This document shows, piece by piece, positions 1 through 12,654 of a stretch of DNA of 64,000 nucleotides. The translations under genes were made by a program, and so were the position numbers. This DNA is from Phocoena phocoena (Eukaryota; Chordata; Mammalia; Artiodactyla; Phocoenidae). The notes beneath the pieces were generated by a model. It did not search any database, had not been told where the DNA came from, and saw nothing but the letters and a program-made list of their open reading frames with translations. The stretch is taken from assembly GCF_963924675.1 (NCBI RefSeq), contig NC_089220.1:58166639-58230638 (forward strand). The letters run 5' to 3'. Numbering within the stretch: the first letter of the stretch is position 1; each line of letters opens with the position of its first letter.

Positions 1-3000
1 TAGAATCTGGGTTGTGCTTGAAATTTTAATATTGACAAGTGGTTTTAACTATTCATGGAGATTAAATAATATGTGTCCTTGTTTTAAACCATAGATATGT
101 TTATCAGAAACAACTTTTAACTAAAAAATATTGATTTCTGATTTATGCCTTCTTTTGTAAATTTGTTACTTCAGTGTCTGCCTCAGCAAATGACAGTATA
201 TTTTCAGCATTCTCATTACAAAGGATGCATTTACATTTTTGAGGTATGGAAAATAATACAAAGTCAGGCTTTTCATTGAATTGGCTTGTTACTTTTATTT
301 GAAGAACTGCATCATGAAAAGTTCCCTAACTAAGAATTTATTATTAAAAATATAAAATTACAAAAATATATTTGGTTCCAGATAATTTCAAATGGATCTT
401 ACTGTGGTAGAAAAAAATATTTCAGTAGCAAAGCAGAATGAGGAAAAAAAATATCTTCCAGCATGAATTTTATAATAAATTCAACTAGGTCAAAATGATA
501 TGTAACTCACTGTGAAGAGAAGAACTAAATATTGGTTTACTTTGTTGTTGATCTGAATCACAAAATAGATGACTTTCTAAGATGTAATGGAATTATCATA
601 AAAAGTCAATTTAATTTTTCTCCAGAGTAATTGTGATATATTTAGGATATGGCTTTAATGTGAGTGGCTGTAACATAAGAAACTTAACATTATTATTATT
701 TTGAAAGAGATTTAAATTGTATTAATGTAAAATCACAAATTATCATAGAAAAATTATGAGATAACAATTATAAAATAACATAAATAGTATACCTGGTATA
801 TTTAACTGAATATATTTCTTATTCAAACAACAGCAACAAATTTTATATGTGTATGTGTGAATTTGCTATCATGAAATTGTAGTAATATGGTTTAACATAT
901 TTTCATTAAACATTTATTTCACAAGTTGAAAAATGTCCTTAAAATAGAAGTCATAACTTAACCATATATATCATTATAGCAGTTTTTAACCTATGTAAAT
1001 TTTTGATGACTTCCCTTTACATAGGTGTATGATAATTTTCCTTCTCAAATAAGTCTCTTTTTAAAAAAGATAAATTGCTGTGAGCCCACATCATCACATG
1101 TTTTACCTATTCTTTGAATAATCTTTGAATAATCACTGAAATTTGAATTGTGAAGTTATACTGTAAGTCATCTTTAAAAGAAATACTATCAAATCTACAC
1201 AAAATATCTCAGAAAAGAGGTAGATGAAGTGCTTCCAAACTCATTTTGTAAGGACAGGATTGCACTGCCAAATCCCTATAAGAAATAGGAAAAATTATTT
1301 TCCTCAAAAACATATATCTGAATTATTCACAAAATATTAGTGTATAGACTCCAATATATAAAAGTGATAATCTTGAAAAAGTAAGATTTATCACAGGAAT
1401 GAAATGATGATTTATCACTTGAAAATCACTCAATGTTAGAACATATTAAAAATAATGTTATCAGAATATAGTATCATATTGAGATGCAGAAAAAAATTGA
1501 CAAAATGTAACTCCAATTTAAGAAAATATCTAACTAGAAATAAAATGGAACTTCCTAAGCTTGATAAAGGGCATATATGGAAAACCCACAACTAACGTCA
1601 TACCCAATGATGAAAGCTAATCTTAACCTGTATTTTAGGAATGAAGTGTCCACATACTTGGAAAGTAAATCTTAGTCTGCTGCAATGAGCAAGTTTATAA
1701 CATGAATTAGCTCATGGATGACTGAAAAATATAGGTAAATGACATCAGTATATGGCAGAAGTTGGGTTGTTTCCAGTGCACTTATATGTTATGCCATCAG
1801 GTAATGACAGTTGAACCCAAAAGGCACTAACACAGCTGAATAGAGAAAGCTACAATAAAAACCTGAGTATTGATACATGCCTATTCTTTTTAGTATTGCT
1901 TATTACCTGTTTTTATAACTTTTTTGTTGTTTTTTACATTTTTAATATTTCCTTTAGTTAGTAGCCTCAACACTTCCTTACACGATTTCCATCAAGCTAT
2001 ATTCACCTTTTTTCTAAGGTAAAAATTTAAAGTGCTATACAATTCCATTTTCAACTTTGTTATTCTTGTAATTGTTTCAAGTTAGAGTTGGCCAAAGGAG
2101 AGACCCAAATGAGATTTGGGAAAGAGAAGTAAACCAGTGGTCCTCACTTTCTGACTCACTATGGTTTCTATGGAGTCAGAAAGATGTAGAGATACTGGGT
2201 AAATTCCAGATTGACTTCACTCACCTCTACTATGTCTAGTTTTTCTCAACCTCTGCACTACAACCTGTGGCCCAAATGCTTACATGAGATGCTTGGCTAT
2301 AGAACCATAGAATGTTCTCCTGGATCCAATTCAGATACCAATTCAAGCATCAGTCAGGGGTCAATCATTAAAGCAGAACATTAAGAATGGGAATCTGCAA
2401 CTGGTTCTCAAATCTGATTAGATTTAATAAAAACTAACTTGATTACCATACAGGGTATATATTAATCTTAAAGGACAAGTACATGCTTACCTAGGCCTTT
2501 ATTCCACCTCACCAGGGAGTTCCAAGCCTTACTTATTTTCTGTAAATGACAATCACATACATTATCCTTTAAAGTCTACTGAAAAAGATGTTGCCAGGAA
2601 TAAGGAGGACACTAGTAAATGCATAGCATGCAATAAAAAAAGAGTTCTAAATTAATAACAGTAATAAAAATTCTATAGAAACTAAGTTTCCATATGATAA
2701 AGTAGCTGCTGCCATAGAAGACTTTAACTATAATAAGAGATATAGTGGACTTTGTTGTTTCAAATTTCACTGGAGAATTTGAGCTCAGATTAAATTCTCA
2801 GCCTGTTTCAGTTGAGTTTAACCACATGCAACCTCCTAATTCTTTGATACAAGTGGGAGTTAAGGGATGAAATCAACTGCTTGGATATTCTGTCAAACAT
2901 CACCAAATTATTTTGTCAATAAAGTGAAATAATTTTGTAATTAAAATCTCACTCTAACTTTTAAAAACAATATTACTACAGAAAATACTAGATTATAATG

Positions 3001-3030
3001 TTGGAAATAAATGGTGTATATCTGTTGAAT
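1..3030. other. AT-rich DNA, no gene seen
   Basis: I see no exon, long open frame or confident repeat here. The stretch is strongly AT-rich with many short A and T runs. Around 2236-2290 a short piece resembles the terminal region of hAT-Charlie elements of the MER20 kind, but it is too short and too diverged to call. The rest looks like ordinary non-coding mammalian DNA. Confidence 0.6.
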
Positions 3031-3432
3031 CTCTGGATATTATAAAAATTAATAAACAGAAACCTCAATTAAAACAGAGTCAGGTGGCCAGAAGGGGGAG
3101 CCGTCATGCCCTAAAACAATAGCAGAGCCCAACAGGAAGAAGGAAGGCTTCCTCTTTTTGCCTGGCAAGAGTTCAGCCAATGAAAGACTATCACAACTCA
3201 GCCAATGAAAAGCCACTGTACTTAGAACTCTCAGTTCCTCCATTGGACTCTTTATTTACAATAGCCCTCCCAACTTCCTTTTCCTCTCTATAAAAGAGTT
3301 CTCTCCTTGTTACTTGCACATCGCTCACTATGGTTGCAAATCCCAAATTTTTATTCTTGGCTGATCCCTAGTAAACCCATTTTTGCTGGAGAAATAACTG
3401 GAAGCCTACTTCTTTAAGGTCAACAATACAAT
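3030..3432 (+). mobile_element. Solo LTR, class I endogenous retrovirus type
   Basis: The block has the layout of a gammaretrovirus-like LTR promoter. Two direct CCAAT boxes lie at about 3175-3183 and 3200-3208, and an inverted CCAAT (ccattgg) at 3240. A TATA box (tataaaag) lies at 3289-3296, followed by a C/T-rich R-like region. An agtaaa at 3370-3375 sits where the family usually has its AATAAA polyadenylation signal. No gag, pol or env follows and no second LTR copy was found, so it is a solo LTR. Outer borders are approximate. Class assignment rests on promoter layout and general resemblance, not on a database match. Confidence 0.6.
3175..3296 (+). promoter_or_regulatory. CCAAT and TATA boxes of the LTR
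   Basis: Three CCAAT motifs (two direct, one inverted) sit 50 to 115 bases upstream of tataaaag at 3289-3296. This is the usual spacing for an RNA polymerase II promoter in class I LTRs. The boxes are intact in sequence. Whether they still drive transcription is unknown. Confidence 0.55.
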
Positions 3433-4724
3433 AAGTTGCTTTCTCAGACATTTAGTCTAAGAGAACTGAGTGTCCACTTGATGGATTATTTTTTTAAAAG
3501 ATATTTTTCAATAGCTAAAAAAATTGCCAAGGACAGCTATCATAAAACAATTACATTAAGGAAGAGAAAATGCTTCCTATTTTTAATTTCAAGTTACTAA
3601 CATGATACCTTATCAAATTTATCAGTGAATGGAAAAGGATAATAATAATGACAGACTTTAATGGAATCCCATTATACTCAGTCATGTATAAGTTGCCATT
3701 TCCTAGTGGAAATGCCATTTTCCTAGGCTAATATCCCAATTTGAGTCTTATAATAACATCTGTATTGCAAGGATGAAATAATTGTTTCAAAAACTTAGTC
3801 TCTTCATGCAATGTGTTTTATGAATCTATCATTGAATAACAGTTTTTTCAGATTGTAAAGTTTTCTTCTTTACTTTAAAAAAAAAATTCTTGGTGTGCTT
3901 TAAGGTCAGCCTAAGGGAAAGCAAACTAATAGTTATTGAAAAATTTCTCTATGCTAATTTAAACTTTCCTAAGTTGTACCCTGAAAAACTGTATGTAAAT
4001 TAAGATTATTTTACATTTTGATTCAGCAGGAATCTTGTATCAACCTAGATTCAGAATATCCAGTGCCAGATATAACCAAAATCTTTGGAACTATGAAGTA
4101 TTTTTATTCACATGGGTCATTTCCCACACAACTATGCTCACTATAAAAAGCCTTTTCTCATATTTTATATTTTAACTTCCAGAGTTTTCCACTAAACAGA
4201 AATACAGTACTTGGGATTCTCAGCCAAGGAGTATATAATCCTACTACTACAATGTATTTATTTTATACATTAATAAAATGTGTTAAGTCTTAAAGTAAAA
4301 AAAAAAATAATTCCAACAATTCTGACAGTTAATAAACTAGTTAATAACCTAGTTCTTTTTTTAAAAAAGAGCAATCCATTCAACTTAACATGTAAGTACA
4401 ACCTCAGTGCTACTAGAGATTGATTAGTTTTCTAAAAAGAACCACAAACCTCCAAACTGTGATACAGAGATATACCTCTCTTCAAAGTGCCTTATTTGGA
4501 TTAACAGTAAAGATTCCTGCTGAATCAAAATGTAAAATGATCTTAATTTGCTTAAACAAATTAATATATGTGCTTGTATGTGGTAAGCAGCAATGGATCT
4601 GGAAAATATTTTTTTCTGGATATGCATTAGTAAAAATCATCAGAAGCAGTTTACTTTCAGCTGTTAAGACCAACAATAAACCTTCACTTACTACCTTAGG
4701 CATATAAACTCCTCTAGCCTTATT
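3433..4724. other. AT-rich DNA, no gene seen
   Basis: Nothing could be assigned. Open frames of 95, 73 and 67 codons overlap on both strands at 4420-4707, but they show no recognisable domain and look like chance frames. Confidence 0.5.
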
Positions 4725-7300
4725 TAGTAAAGTAGTCTGCAGGAATCTTGCTCACCTTTCAATCTCATATGACATGTTGTTGGTCCATTTTGTTGATAAT
4801 ACTATGCAGATTGCAACTAGTGAGCAAGAAGTAGCAATTACTCTAGACATATTGGTAACACATTTGCATATCAGAGGGCGGGAAACAAATCTGACAAAAC
4901 TTCAGAAGCCTCTAGCCTCAGTGAGATTTTTGGGAGGTCAGTGGTATAACACATGTAGAGATTTAAGGTGGAAGAGAAATATCTGACTCCTCATGATAAA
5001 AAATGAGGCATAACACAGAGTGGACCTATTCGGATTTTGGAGGCAACATATTCCTCACTTGGGTGTGCAATCCCATCCCATTTGCCAAGTGATCCAAAGT
5101 GCTGCTAGTTTTGAGTGGGGCTCAGAACAAAAGACGGCTCTGCAACAGATCTAGACTCCTGTGCACACTGCTCTGCCACTTGGACCATATAATCTAGCAG
5201 ATCCAATGGTGCTTGAAGTGTCAGTGGCAGAATGAGAGACTGTGTTGCCTTTGGCAGGCCCCCCCATAGGCCCCAGTCTCTTAGAGTTTTGGATCAAAGT
5301 TTTACCATCTTTTGAGAATAGCTACTCTTCTTTTGAGAAACAACTTTTAGCTAGCTACTGGACCTTAGTGGAGACTGAACCATGGGCCACTAAGATACCA
5401 TGTCACCTGAGTTGCCCATCATTTATATCCCACCAAGTCATAAAGTTTGCTGTGAACACCAGCACTCTATTACCAAATGATAATGGATTTAAGAGGCCCT
5501 GAAGGCACAAGTAAGTTACACGAGGCAAGCGGCCCAAATGCCTGTGACCCCTACTCTTGCTACACTACCTTCTTTCTCTCAGTGACACTGTGGCCTCATG
5601 GAGAGTTCCCTATGAACAGCTGACTAATAAAGAGAAAACTTGGTCTGGTTTATAGTTAATTCTGGATGATATGCTGGCACCACCCAAAAGTAGATAGCTA
5701 TAACACCACAGCCTCTTTGGGGGGCATTCCTGAAGGAAAGTGTAGAAGGAAAATCCTGTGGGCAGAACTTTGAGTATTGGACTCAATTGTTTGGTTTGCA
5801 TTGAAAGGAGAAATGGTCAGAGGTACAAGTCAATATTGATTTATGTACAATGCCCAATGATTTAGCTGGATCATTAGGGAATTGGAAAGAATACTATCAA
5901 AAAATTGGTGACAAGGAAGTCTGGGGAAGGGCTATGGTAATAGAAGTTTTAGAATGGGCAGTGAATATAAAGTTATTTGTGCCCCACATGAATGCTAACT
6001 TGAGAATTTTAATCCTCAAGTGTATATGATGATCTGTTATATGGATGCCAATTAGTCCCTTTCCCCAGCCAGCCCTGTCATCATCCAGTGAGCTCATGAA
6101 CAAAGTGACCATGGTGGCAAGGACAGAGATTATGCCTAGGTTTAGCAATTTAGACTTCCTCTCACCAAGGCCTACCTGACTACAGCCACTGCTGAGTGTC
6201 TAATCTGCCATCAGTACAGAACACTGAGTTTCTGATAAGGCACCATTCCTTAGGGTGATGAGCCAGTTACATGTTGGAAGGTTGACTACTTAGGACTGCT
6301 TCTATCTTAAAAAGGGCAGTGTGTTTTTTTTTCTTACTGAATTGGCATTCTGGATATGGATTTGTTTCCCTGCAAATAATGCTTAGGCTAACTACCATCT
6401 GTGGACTTACAGTCTTAGTCATTGCCACGGTATCCTGCACAGCATTGTTTCTGATCAGGGAACTCAATTCACAGTAAATGAAATGTGGCAATATGCTCAT
6501 GCTCTTGGAATTCACTGGTTTTACCAGGTTTCCCATTATCCTTAAACAGGTGGCTTGAATGAATGGCAAAATGGCCTCTTGAAGACTCATTTACAATGCC
6601 AGCTATGTCTCAATACCTTGAGGGCAGGAACAATATGCTCAAGGAGGCTGTGTATGCTCTAAACCAACCTCTACCGTATAGGGCTCATCACCACGTAATT
6701 AGGATTCACAAGTCCAGGAACTAAGGAGTAGCACCACTAAGTATTACCTCTAGTGATTGAGCCATGAGCAAAATATTTGCTTCCTGTACTCATCAACCTT
6801 AAGTTGTACTGATATAGAGGTCTTAGTTCCAAAGGGAGAAATACTTTCAAAGAGAGACACAATATTTCCATTGAACTGGAAGTTATGACTGCTCTGTAGT
6901 ATTTTGGATCCCTCATGCTTCTGAATGAAAAGACAAAGAAGGGAGCTACTGTCCTGAATGCGGTGATTAATCCTGCTTACCAAGGACAATTGTACTACTA
7001 CTACAAAGTGTCTGTCTGGAACACAGGAGATCCTTCAGGGCATCTCTTAGTACTATGATGTCCTACAATTAAAGTCAATGGAAAGCTGTAACAACTCAGC
7101 TCAGAAAGTATTGTTAATGGCCAAAACCCTTTAGGAATGAAAGTTCATATCACCCCACCAGGCAATGAACCACAAACAGCTGAGGTGCTTGCCAAGGACA
7201 AAGGTATATGGAATGGGTAGTGGAAGAAGGTAGTTATATATAACAACTATAACCATGTGACTAGTTGAAAAAACAAGGACTGTTAACTGTCATGAACATT
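4725..7300 (+). pseudogene. ERVL-type pol relic (RT, RNase H, integrase, dUTPase-like)
   Basis: This is a decayed pol of an ERVL (class III) endogenous retrovirus. Reverse transcriptase remains lie at 4735-4990: an open segment (4774-4986) carries the catalytic-box region, which reads FVDN where active enzymes have YxDD. RNase H-like remains follow at about 5070-5500. Integrase remains lie at about 6150-6720, including a stretch preserved at nucleotide level at 6340-6600. A dUTPase-like segment at about 6780-7260 lies after integrase, which is the domain order known for ERVL and fits the absence of env. The frame is broken many times and no segment exceeds about 110 codons in sense. The age is clearly ancient, since stops and indels occur throughout. 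Family assignment is from recognition of the sequence pattern; domain borders are approximate. Confidence 0.75.
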
Positions 7301-7400
7301 TCTTCTTTATTATTGTTATAAATATGTTTGTGTGAGTGTGTATGTGTATATTTATAATATATATTTATATCTTTCTTTCCTTATTCCTTTATAGTGTACC
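7301..7400. repeat. TG/TA-rich low-complexity segment
   Basis: A short run alternating T/G then T/A (about 7325-7375) lies between the pol relic and its 3' LTR. It is a degenerate simple repeat without coding content. Confidence 0.5.
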
Positions 7401-7644
7401 ATAAGATATATTAATAATAGTTTATGTCTCAGTACTTACGTATGTGCTATCAAGAAGAGTCACTTAAGAATAAGTATTTTGAATTACATTCTGGGGAAGA
7501 GTTTAGTAGCATGTTTTTGGCTATCTGTAGAGCAGTTGTATCATGTTCAGTGGAAGTATGGATTTGTTGTTGTCTCTCTTTGTAGATTAGGTGTGAATTA
7601 AGTAGATGAGCATGGGTCCTGAACGGACAAGAGGTGAACTGCAA

Positions 7645-8000
7645 TCATCAATTTTTTACGTCAACATGGCTAGGCTATAGTCCCCAGTTACTCAATCAAA
7701 CACTAATCTAGGAGTTTCTGTGAAAGTACTTTGTAGATGTGAGCCACATCTACAATTAATTGATTTTATGTAAAGGAGATTAATTGGTGTGGATCTGATC
7801 AAACTAGTTGAAAGGTCTTAAGAGCAGAGCTAAGCTTTTCCTGAGGAAAAAGGAAGAAGAAATTCCCCCTGTGCAGTGCAATGTCAGCTTCTGCTTGAGA
7901 GGTTCCAGCCTACACATTTCAGAATTGCTTATGCAGCCTCCATAGTCACATAAGTCAATTCCCTGTATTATAGAAATAAAATGCATTGAAATATGTTTAC
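7645..8000 (+). mobile_element. MLT2-like LTR (3' LTR of the ERVL relic)
   Basis: The start resembles the MLT2 family, with the 'gtcaacatggctaggct' motif near 7660. The body carries other family-like segments, and the end has the region that normally leads into the poly(A) signal (aataaaatg near 7975). It lies about 350 bases downstream of the dUTPase-like end of the pol relic, in the same orientation, so it is most simply that provirus's own 3' LTR. No matching 5' LTR was recognised upstream: the LTR at 3030 belongs to another class. Confidence 0.65.
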
Positions 8001-9955
8001 TGCAATTAAAGAGCATATACCTGCATTCAGTCCTCCTTGGCCTTTTCCCTAGTATTTCTGAGGGATACACTATTCCCAGAATTCTGTAATATCCCATAGT
8101 TTCATGTCCAAGGACTCAAACATCAGATAATTGATCATCTGCCTTTGCTTATATCTCAGAATGCCAGAAAGAGTGGGACTGAGAATTTTCTTGTTTATAA
8201 TTTTTAAATTTTTATATAATTTTGGTGTTTAACATATTTATAGGTGCTGGCATGGGTACACATTGATCTAAGCAATATTTGTGGATCAAAATTTGGGGAA
8301 TAACTATTTTATTTTTCTTCAGTTCTTGGGGGTACATCTTATGCTGAATTTATCTATTGATATATTAATTTAAGATACAATGCATTAGAGTGTAATGAAT
8401 ATAATGTAGTGGGTATAATTTAATAGAAGATATCCAATATGTGTAAGGACAAATTAGGATTATTGAACAACTGTCAAGGAAAACTGGCTCTGAACTACCT
8501 TGCACTTCACTACATTTAACTCCCGTGATAATGCTTCCATAGCATTCACACTGGAATGTGGATTTCTATGATCACTGGAGAGAGATAAGTAGAGGGGAAA
8601 ACTGTTCAATATGTTGCAACTTCCATAAAACCTTGTAGAAATTTATTGATTTAAGCTGTGCTGGAGATACAGTATGTCCTAGTCTCATAATACCAGCAAA
8701 CACAAAAGGTAAAACAAATAATCCATCAAGCGTCCTTTATTTTTTCCCTTATCCAGTAAAGGGGGTGGGTGAGAGGGAAGGTGGAGTTATAATAGCAGTA
8801 ATGCTCTGTATATTATTACTTCTACTATTTTCTGCCCTGATGAAGTGACAGTATAGCATGATTGAAATAACACTGGTTTGATTTTTGCATGTAAGAAGAT
8901 ATGAAAGTTCACCACTTGAAACCTTTTCCAAGTTACGTATACATTGTGAGTATTATTTTCTCCAATGAAGAAATGGAATGGGACAACCTTTCAGAAATAG
9001 TGCATGTAAGGTGACTAAGAGAGTCTTGACACATACTCAGTAAACAGTCATTTAAAAAAATTAATATTTCTCTGTTTTCATTTGGTTTTGAGACGAAAAG
9101 AATTTCTTTAAATATCTTGTCAGGAGAAATGCAATTGACAGGACATAAAAGTTAGGTAAAGCCAAAGGAGCAAATTTGGCACAATTTGAACAGCTTCATT
9201 GGCCAACTTAGAAACTACCAGTCCAGTTTAAAGCAGAGTTTTATTTAACAGAGGGGAGTAAGTTTTCCTAAGTCCTCAAAGAGCCACTGTCACTCAAGGA
9301 TCAGTATGTTCATGTTTACCTATGATCCTGTACAGCAGTAATAAAAAGTTAAAATTTCCATCTACTAGAGTTTATTTTGGAGAGTAACTTCAAAGGTAAA
9401 AGATGCTGTCACACAAGAGGAAGCACTGTCTTCTTTGGCAATCTTTAAAATCAGGTTATTTGTTGTCAGCTATGGGAATCTGAGGGAAGACATCAAAGCA
9501 GATTCTGTGATAAGCGATAGCTCTTCAAACAATGAAGTCTGGTAGCCAAGAAAACTGAAGAATTGTCCCACTATGATAGTTAGGAGGGAAAAAATGAGAG
9601 GCAAGGAGAGAGGCACCACATAGAATGTGAGCCTCCAAAATCATATTAAAAATGAGGAAAATGATACCTATGTTTTAACTTCACTGTGAGAATTACGATT
9701 ATCTACAATACATAATACATCAATTACAGTAGGAGTCATATCTCAACAAACCATAACTGTAAAGGATTATGATCACTAAGTGAGCAAAAGATTTCTGGGA
9801 ATCAGAGGAACAGGCTATAGTCTACTACTAAATTGCATTTTGATTTTGGATAAGACACTTATTCAGATGGGAACTAAGATTTAAATTTTATCTATGAAAT
9901 GAGTGTTCCCTTGGGCTCTAAAACACTTCTTATAGGCTGAAGTTCACAACAGTTT
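8001..9955. other. AT-rich DNA, no gene seen
   Basis: There is no recognisable gene or repeat. Open frames of 60 to 97 codons here have no domain signature. Confidence 0.5.
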
Positions 9956-9959
9956 AATA

Positions 9960-10250
9960 ACATTGATTAATTAATTCAAAACTATTATGTATATACTCTA
10001 AGCCAGGCATTGTTCTAGGGGCTAGAATCTAGTCACTGGAAAAAGTGTCCTTGACAAAGCAGGTAAAATTCCTTTCTCAAGGAACTTAATTAAATTTTAA
10101 TGGGGATGAGGGGAGGCATATATAGAAAATTAAATGATTAAATAATGAATTATTAAATAATAAAATAGAGTTTCTCCAATGATGTTAAATGATATGAGGT
10201 AAAATAGACAAGGGAAAAAGTTGAAAAGGGCTTATACATACAAATAAACA
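9960..10250. repeat. Ancient interspersed repeat, family unresolved
   Basis: The stretch beginning 'actctaagccaggcattgtt' (about 9995) resembles the widespread old mammalian repeat pattern in which a 'gccaggcactgttctagg' motif is followed by a segment ending in 'caaggaacttaa'. I cannot decide between an L2-related and another ancient LINE or DNA element. Confidence 0.35.
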
Positions 10251-10299
10251 CACCAGAATATTCTCACAGAAGTGGCAATGGAGAAAAGACCTGGAAGAG

Positions 10300-10565
10300 G
10301 TGAAATATGTAGCCAATAATAACACTAATAATAGTAATAATACCTTTAGCTATTTTTTAGCAGTTTGCTGAATGGTTTTCATGTACCTGGTGTTGTGCTA
10401 TGCAAGTTACCTGCAGTCCCTTAGTTAATCTTTATACAAACCTCATTTTTACAAATTAGGTTAAAAAAGTTAATTAATTTGCCCTAGGTCACAGAGCTAG
10501 TCTGTTGTCAAGTTGGAATTTAAATCTAAGATTATTGGACCGGAAGTCTTTGTCCCTAACAACTA
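10300..10565 (-). repeat. MIR SINE
   Basis: The part around 10440-10520 (cctcatttttacaaattagg ... ctaggtcacagagctagt) matches the reverse complement of the MIR core ('cctcattttacagatgagg ... ggtcacacagctagt'). It is highly diverged, as expected for an element spread before the placental radiation. Confidence 0.65.
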
Positions 10566-10569
10566 TAGT

Positions 10570-11474
10570 GCACTTCTATAAGTGAATAAGACTTAAACAT
10601 CATAAAACTTCCTCAAAATCTCATGCATGAACGTCTAGGTTGAAAACTCAGGGGGAAATGCAGTTTTTATGTATTTCCAGTGGATGTACCATTCTCTCTT
10701 TGAGAAATGTCCTCAGCTCTGCCTTGAAATTTCTCTGGCTTTATTCTTTATGAGGCACCACAGTACCTCATAAAAACAAACAAACAAACAACTTCTGAAA
10801 GGCTTTGAATATTTGCCTTCTTTCCAGCTCTCATTATCAGGTTCTTTGCACCTGTGATTGTTTGGGGGAAGAGCCAAGGTTGTAAAATGAGACTATTTAT
10901 CCTTCCCTAAAAATCGATCCACACATTCTGAATGACTCAATTTGAAAGTTGTAAAATCTTTTTTTTCCCCTTTTCTGGACTGTGAGGACCCAATCGGTCA
11001 CTGATTGAGGAAGTTTAAGCCAGAAAGGTTGTAATGTTGATATTTATCTCCAGGCTTATTTCACAATAATCACTTTAAAATGCAAATTTTCCATCAATAT
11101 GTTAGGAACATGACCAAGTATCTATTAATGGATGGACAGAATACAATGTATTCCAGTCTGAGGCAGGTTACAAAATTATATTATGATTTAAAGTTGGTGG
11201 GGAACTGCATCTAATGATAATGACAATTGAGAACTAGGACATAAATATGCTTGGTGAAAATTAAATGACCACTTATAAATAAATTATATTTAAACATTTA
11301 TATTAAAACATGAAATATTTGTGATATTGTCACAATATTTCCTTATAAATCTTGTAGTGGTTATGTCAGTGGATTATAAATTACACTGAAGTTTGCCATT
11401 ACTAATTTTTGTTGGTAAAATAGTACTATTTTCAAGTAAGAGAAAAATTTCTTAGTGAGTTTAAAATATATTTT
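10570..11474. other. Non-repetitive AT-rich DNA
   Basis: There is no gene and no repeat I recognise. About 10800-11110 is more complex than its surroundings and includes an octamer motif (atgcaaat near 11081). See findings. Confidence 0.4.
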
Positions 11475-11775
11475 GGCATTCCTGTTTTGCAGCAGGCTGG
11501 ACCTGGGCAGCATGGTGTGTTCCCTAGAAGTCCCTGTCTGTGGCTCAGGGTCCTATCCCTACTAGGCACAGACACGGGGACCCATCCCAGGGTTCCTGGA
11601 TGCCCTGGCCTGGGGCACGTGCATGTACAGTTCGCTCCCACACACCTGTCATGCATCCAGGCCCTTTAGGCCTGCGTGGACAGGGACCACCCCTGCCCCC
11701 CAGACCATCTTCCTATTTCCAGCAGTTCTGCTCACAGCAGTTCTGATGCAGAACCTAGAAAGGAAGCGCCACTAA
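11475..11775. other. GC-rich patch of unknown origin
   Basis: A sharply bounded GC-rich block (visibly well above half G+C, against an AT-rich surround) runs from the 'gcagcaggctgg' at about 11490 to 'gaagcgccac' near 11772. It holds overlapping open frames of 60 to 74 codons on both strands, but these follow from low stop-codon density and show no domain. No CHR, MIR or LTR signature was recognised. It could be an inserted satellite monomer, a retrocopy fragment or an unassigned repeat. Confidence 0.5.
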
Positions 11776-12025
11776 GAACTTTAAGGCTTTAATTTTGTGC
11801 TATATATCAAATATGGCAAATCTCAGAATAAAATATCATAGAATGTGTAATAGTGAGGATGCAGAATAGGGACTATAGCATTATCTGGGTTTTTTGGTTG
11901 TTGATTTTTTTAAAATGTCCTCACTGAAATCATGTTATCAGTATGCAATTAATTTAGATTTGATAAAAGATGGATGACATGTGAGTGAAATCAACACTTT
12001 CATCCAGGAAGGTTTTGCATTTGTC

Positions 12026-12427
12026 ACATGTAGTGATTTAAATGGTAGCCTCCAAAATAGGTCCATGCCAAATTTCTGGAACCTGTGAATGTAACTGTAT
12101 TTGGAAAAGACATACTCGCAGATGGCAATAAATTAAGGCTGTTGAGATGATGAGATCATTCTGGATTACCCAGGTCAGCCCTGAATCCAATGGCAGCTGT
12201 CACTATGGAAGACACATAGAGGAAGAGGAGGAGACAATATGAAGATTTGAGTGATATGACCACAATGCGAGGAAGCCAAAGAACACAAACAGCCACCAGA
12301 AGCTGGAAGAGGCAAGGAAGGCTTCTAGCCTACACTGGCCTCCAGAACTGTGAGAGAATAAATGCACATTGTTTTAAGCTTCTAAGTTTGTGGTAAGTTA
12401 TTACAGCAGCCATAGGAAATTAATGCA
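12026..12427 (+). mobile_element. MLT1 (MaLR) LTR
   Basis: The order of motifs fits an MLT1 LTR: a 5' part reading 'ggaacctgtgaatgtaac', 'ttaaggctgttgagatgatg', then 'ccagaagctggaagaggcaa' and 'ctccagaactgtgagagaat' with the AATAAA-type signal. It ends 'ttattacagcagccatagg'. No internal region is attached. The subfamily was not determined. Confidence 0.75.
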
Positions 12428-12654
12428 AATTCTCAAAGATTAGGTAGATGTCTTTCATCCTTTGGATGTTAAGAAACTTCTCTCCTTAGCCTTCCTGTGT
12501 TAATGAGCAAAATGAGTTAATGATGAGACTCTGTGGAACTAAAAATGAGAAATAGTTATCTTCAATAATTATCTAACCACTGTCAGTATGAATGCTCAAT
12601 CTGCTGGTAGCAGAGAGCATGCTGAGCCTTTTATATGGCAACCCTGCTCAAGGA

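Noticed and set aside
4420..4707. 95-codon plus-strand frame
   Set aside because: Overlapped by equally long minus-strand frames, no domain, and upstream of where ERVL pol similarity starts.
3030..8000. The LTR at 3030 as the 5' LTR of the pol relic at 4725
   Set aside because: Its promoter layout is of class I type and its sequence does not match the MLT2-like LTR at 7645, so the two do not form a pair.
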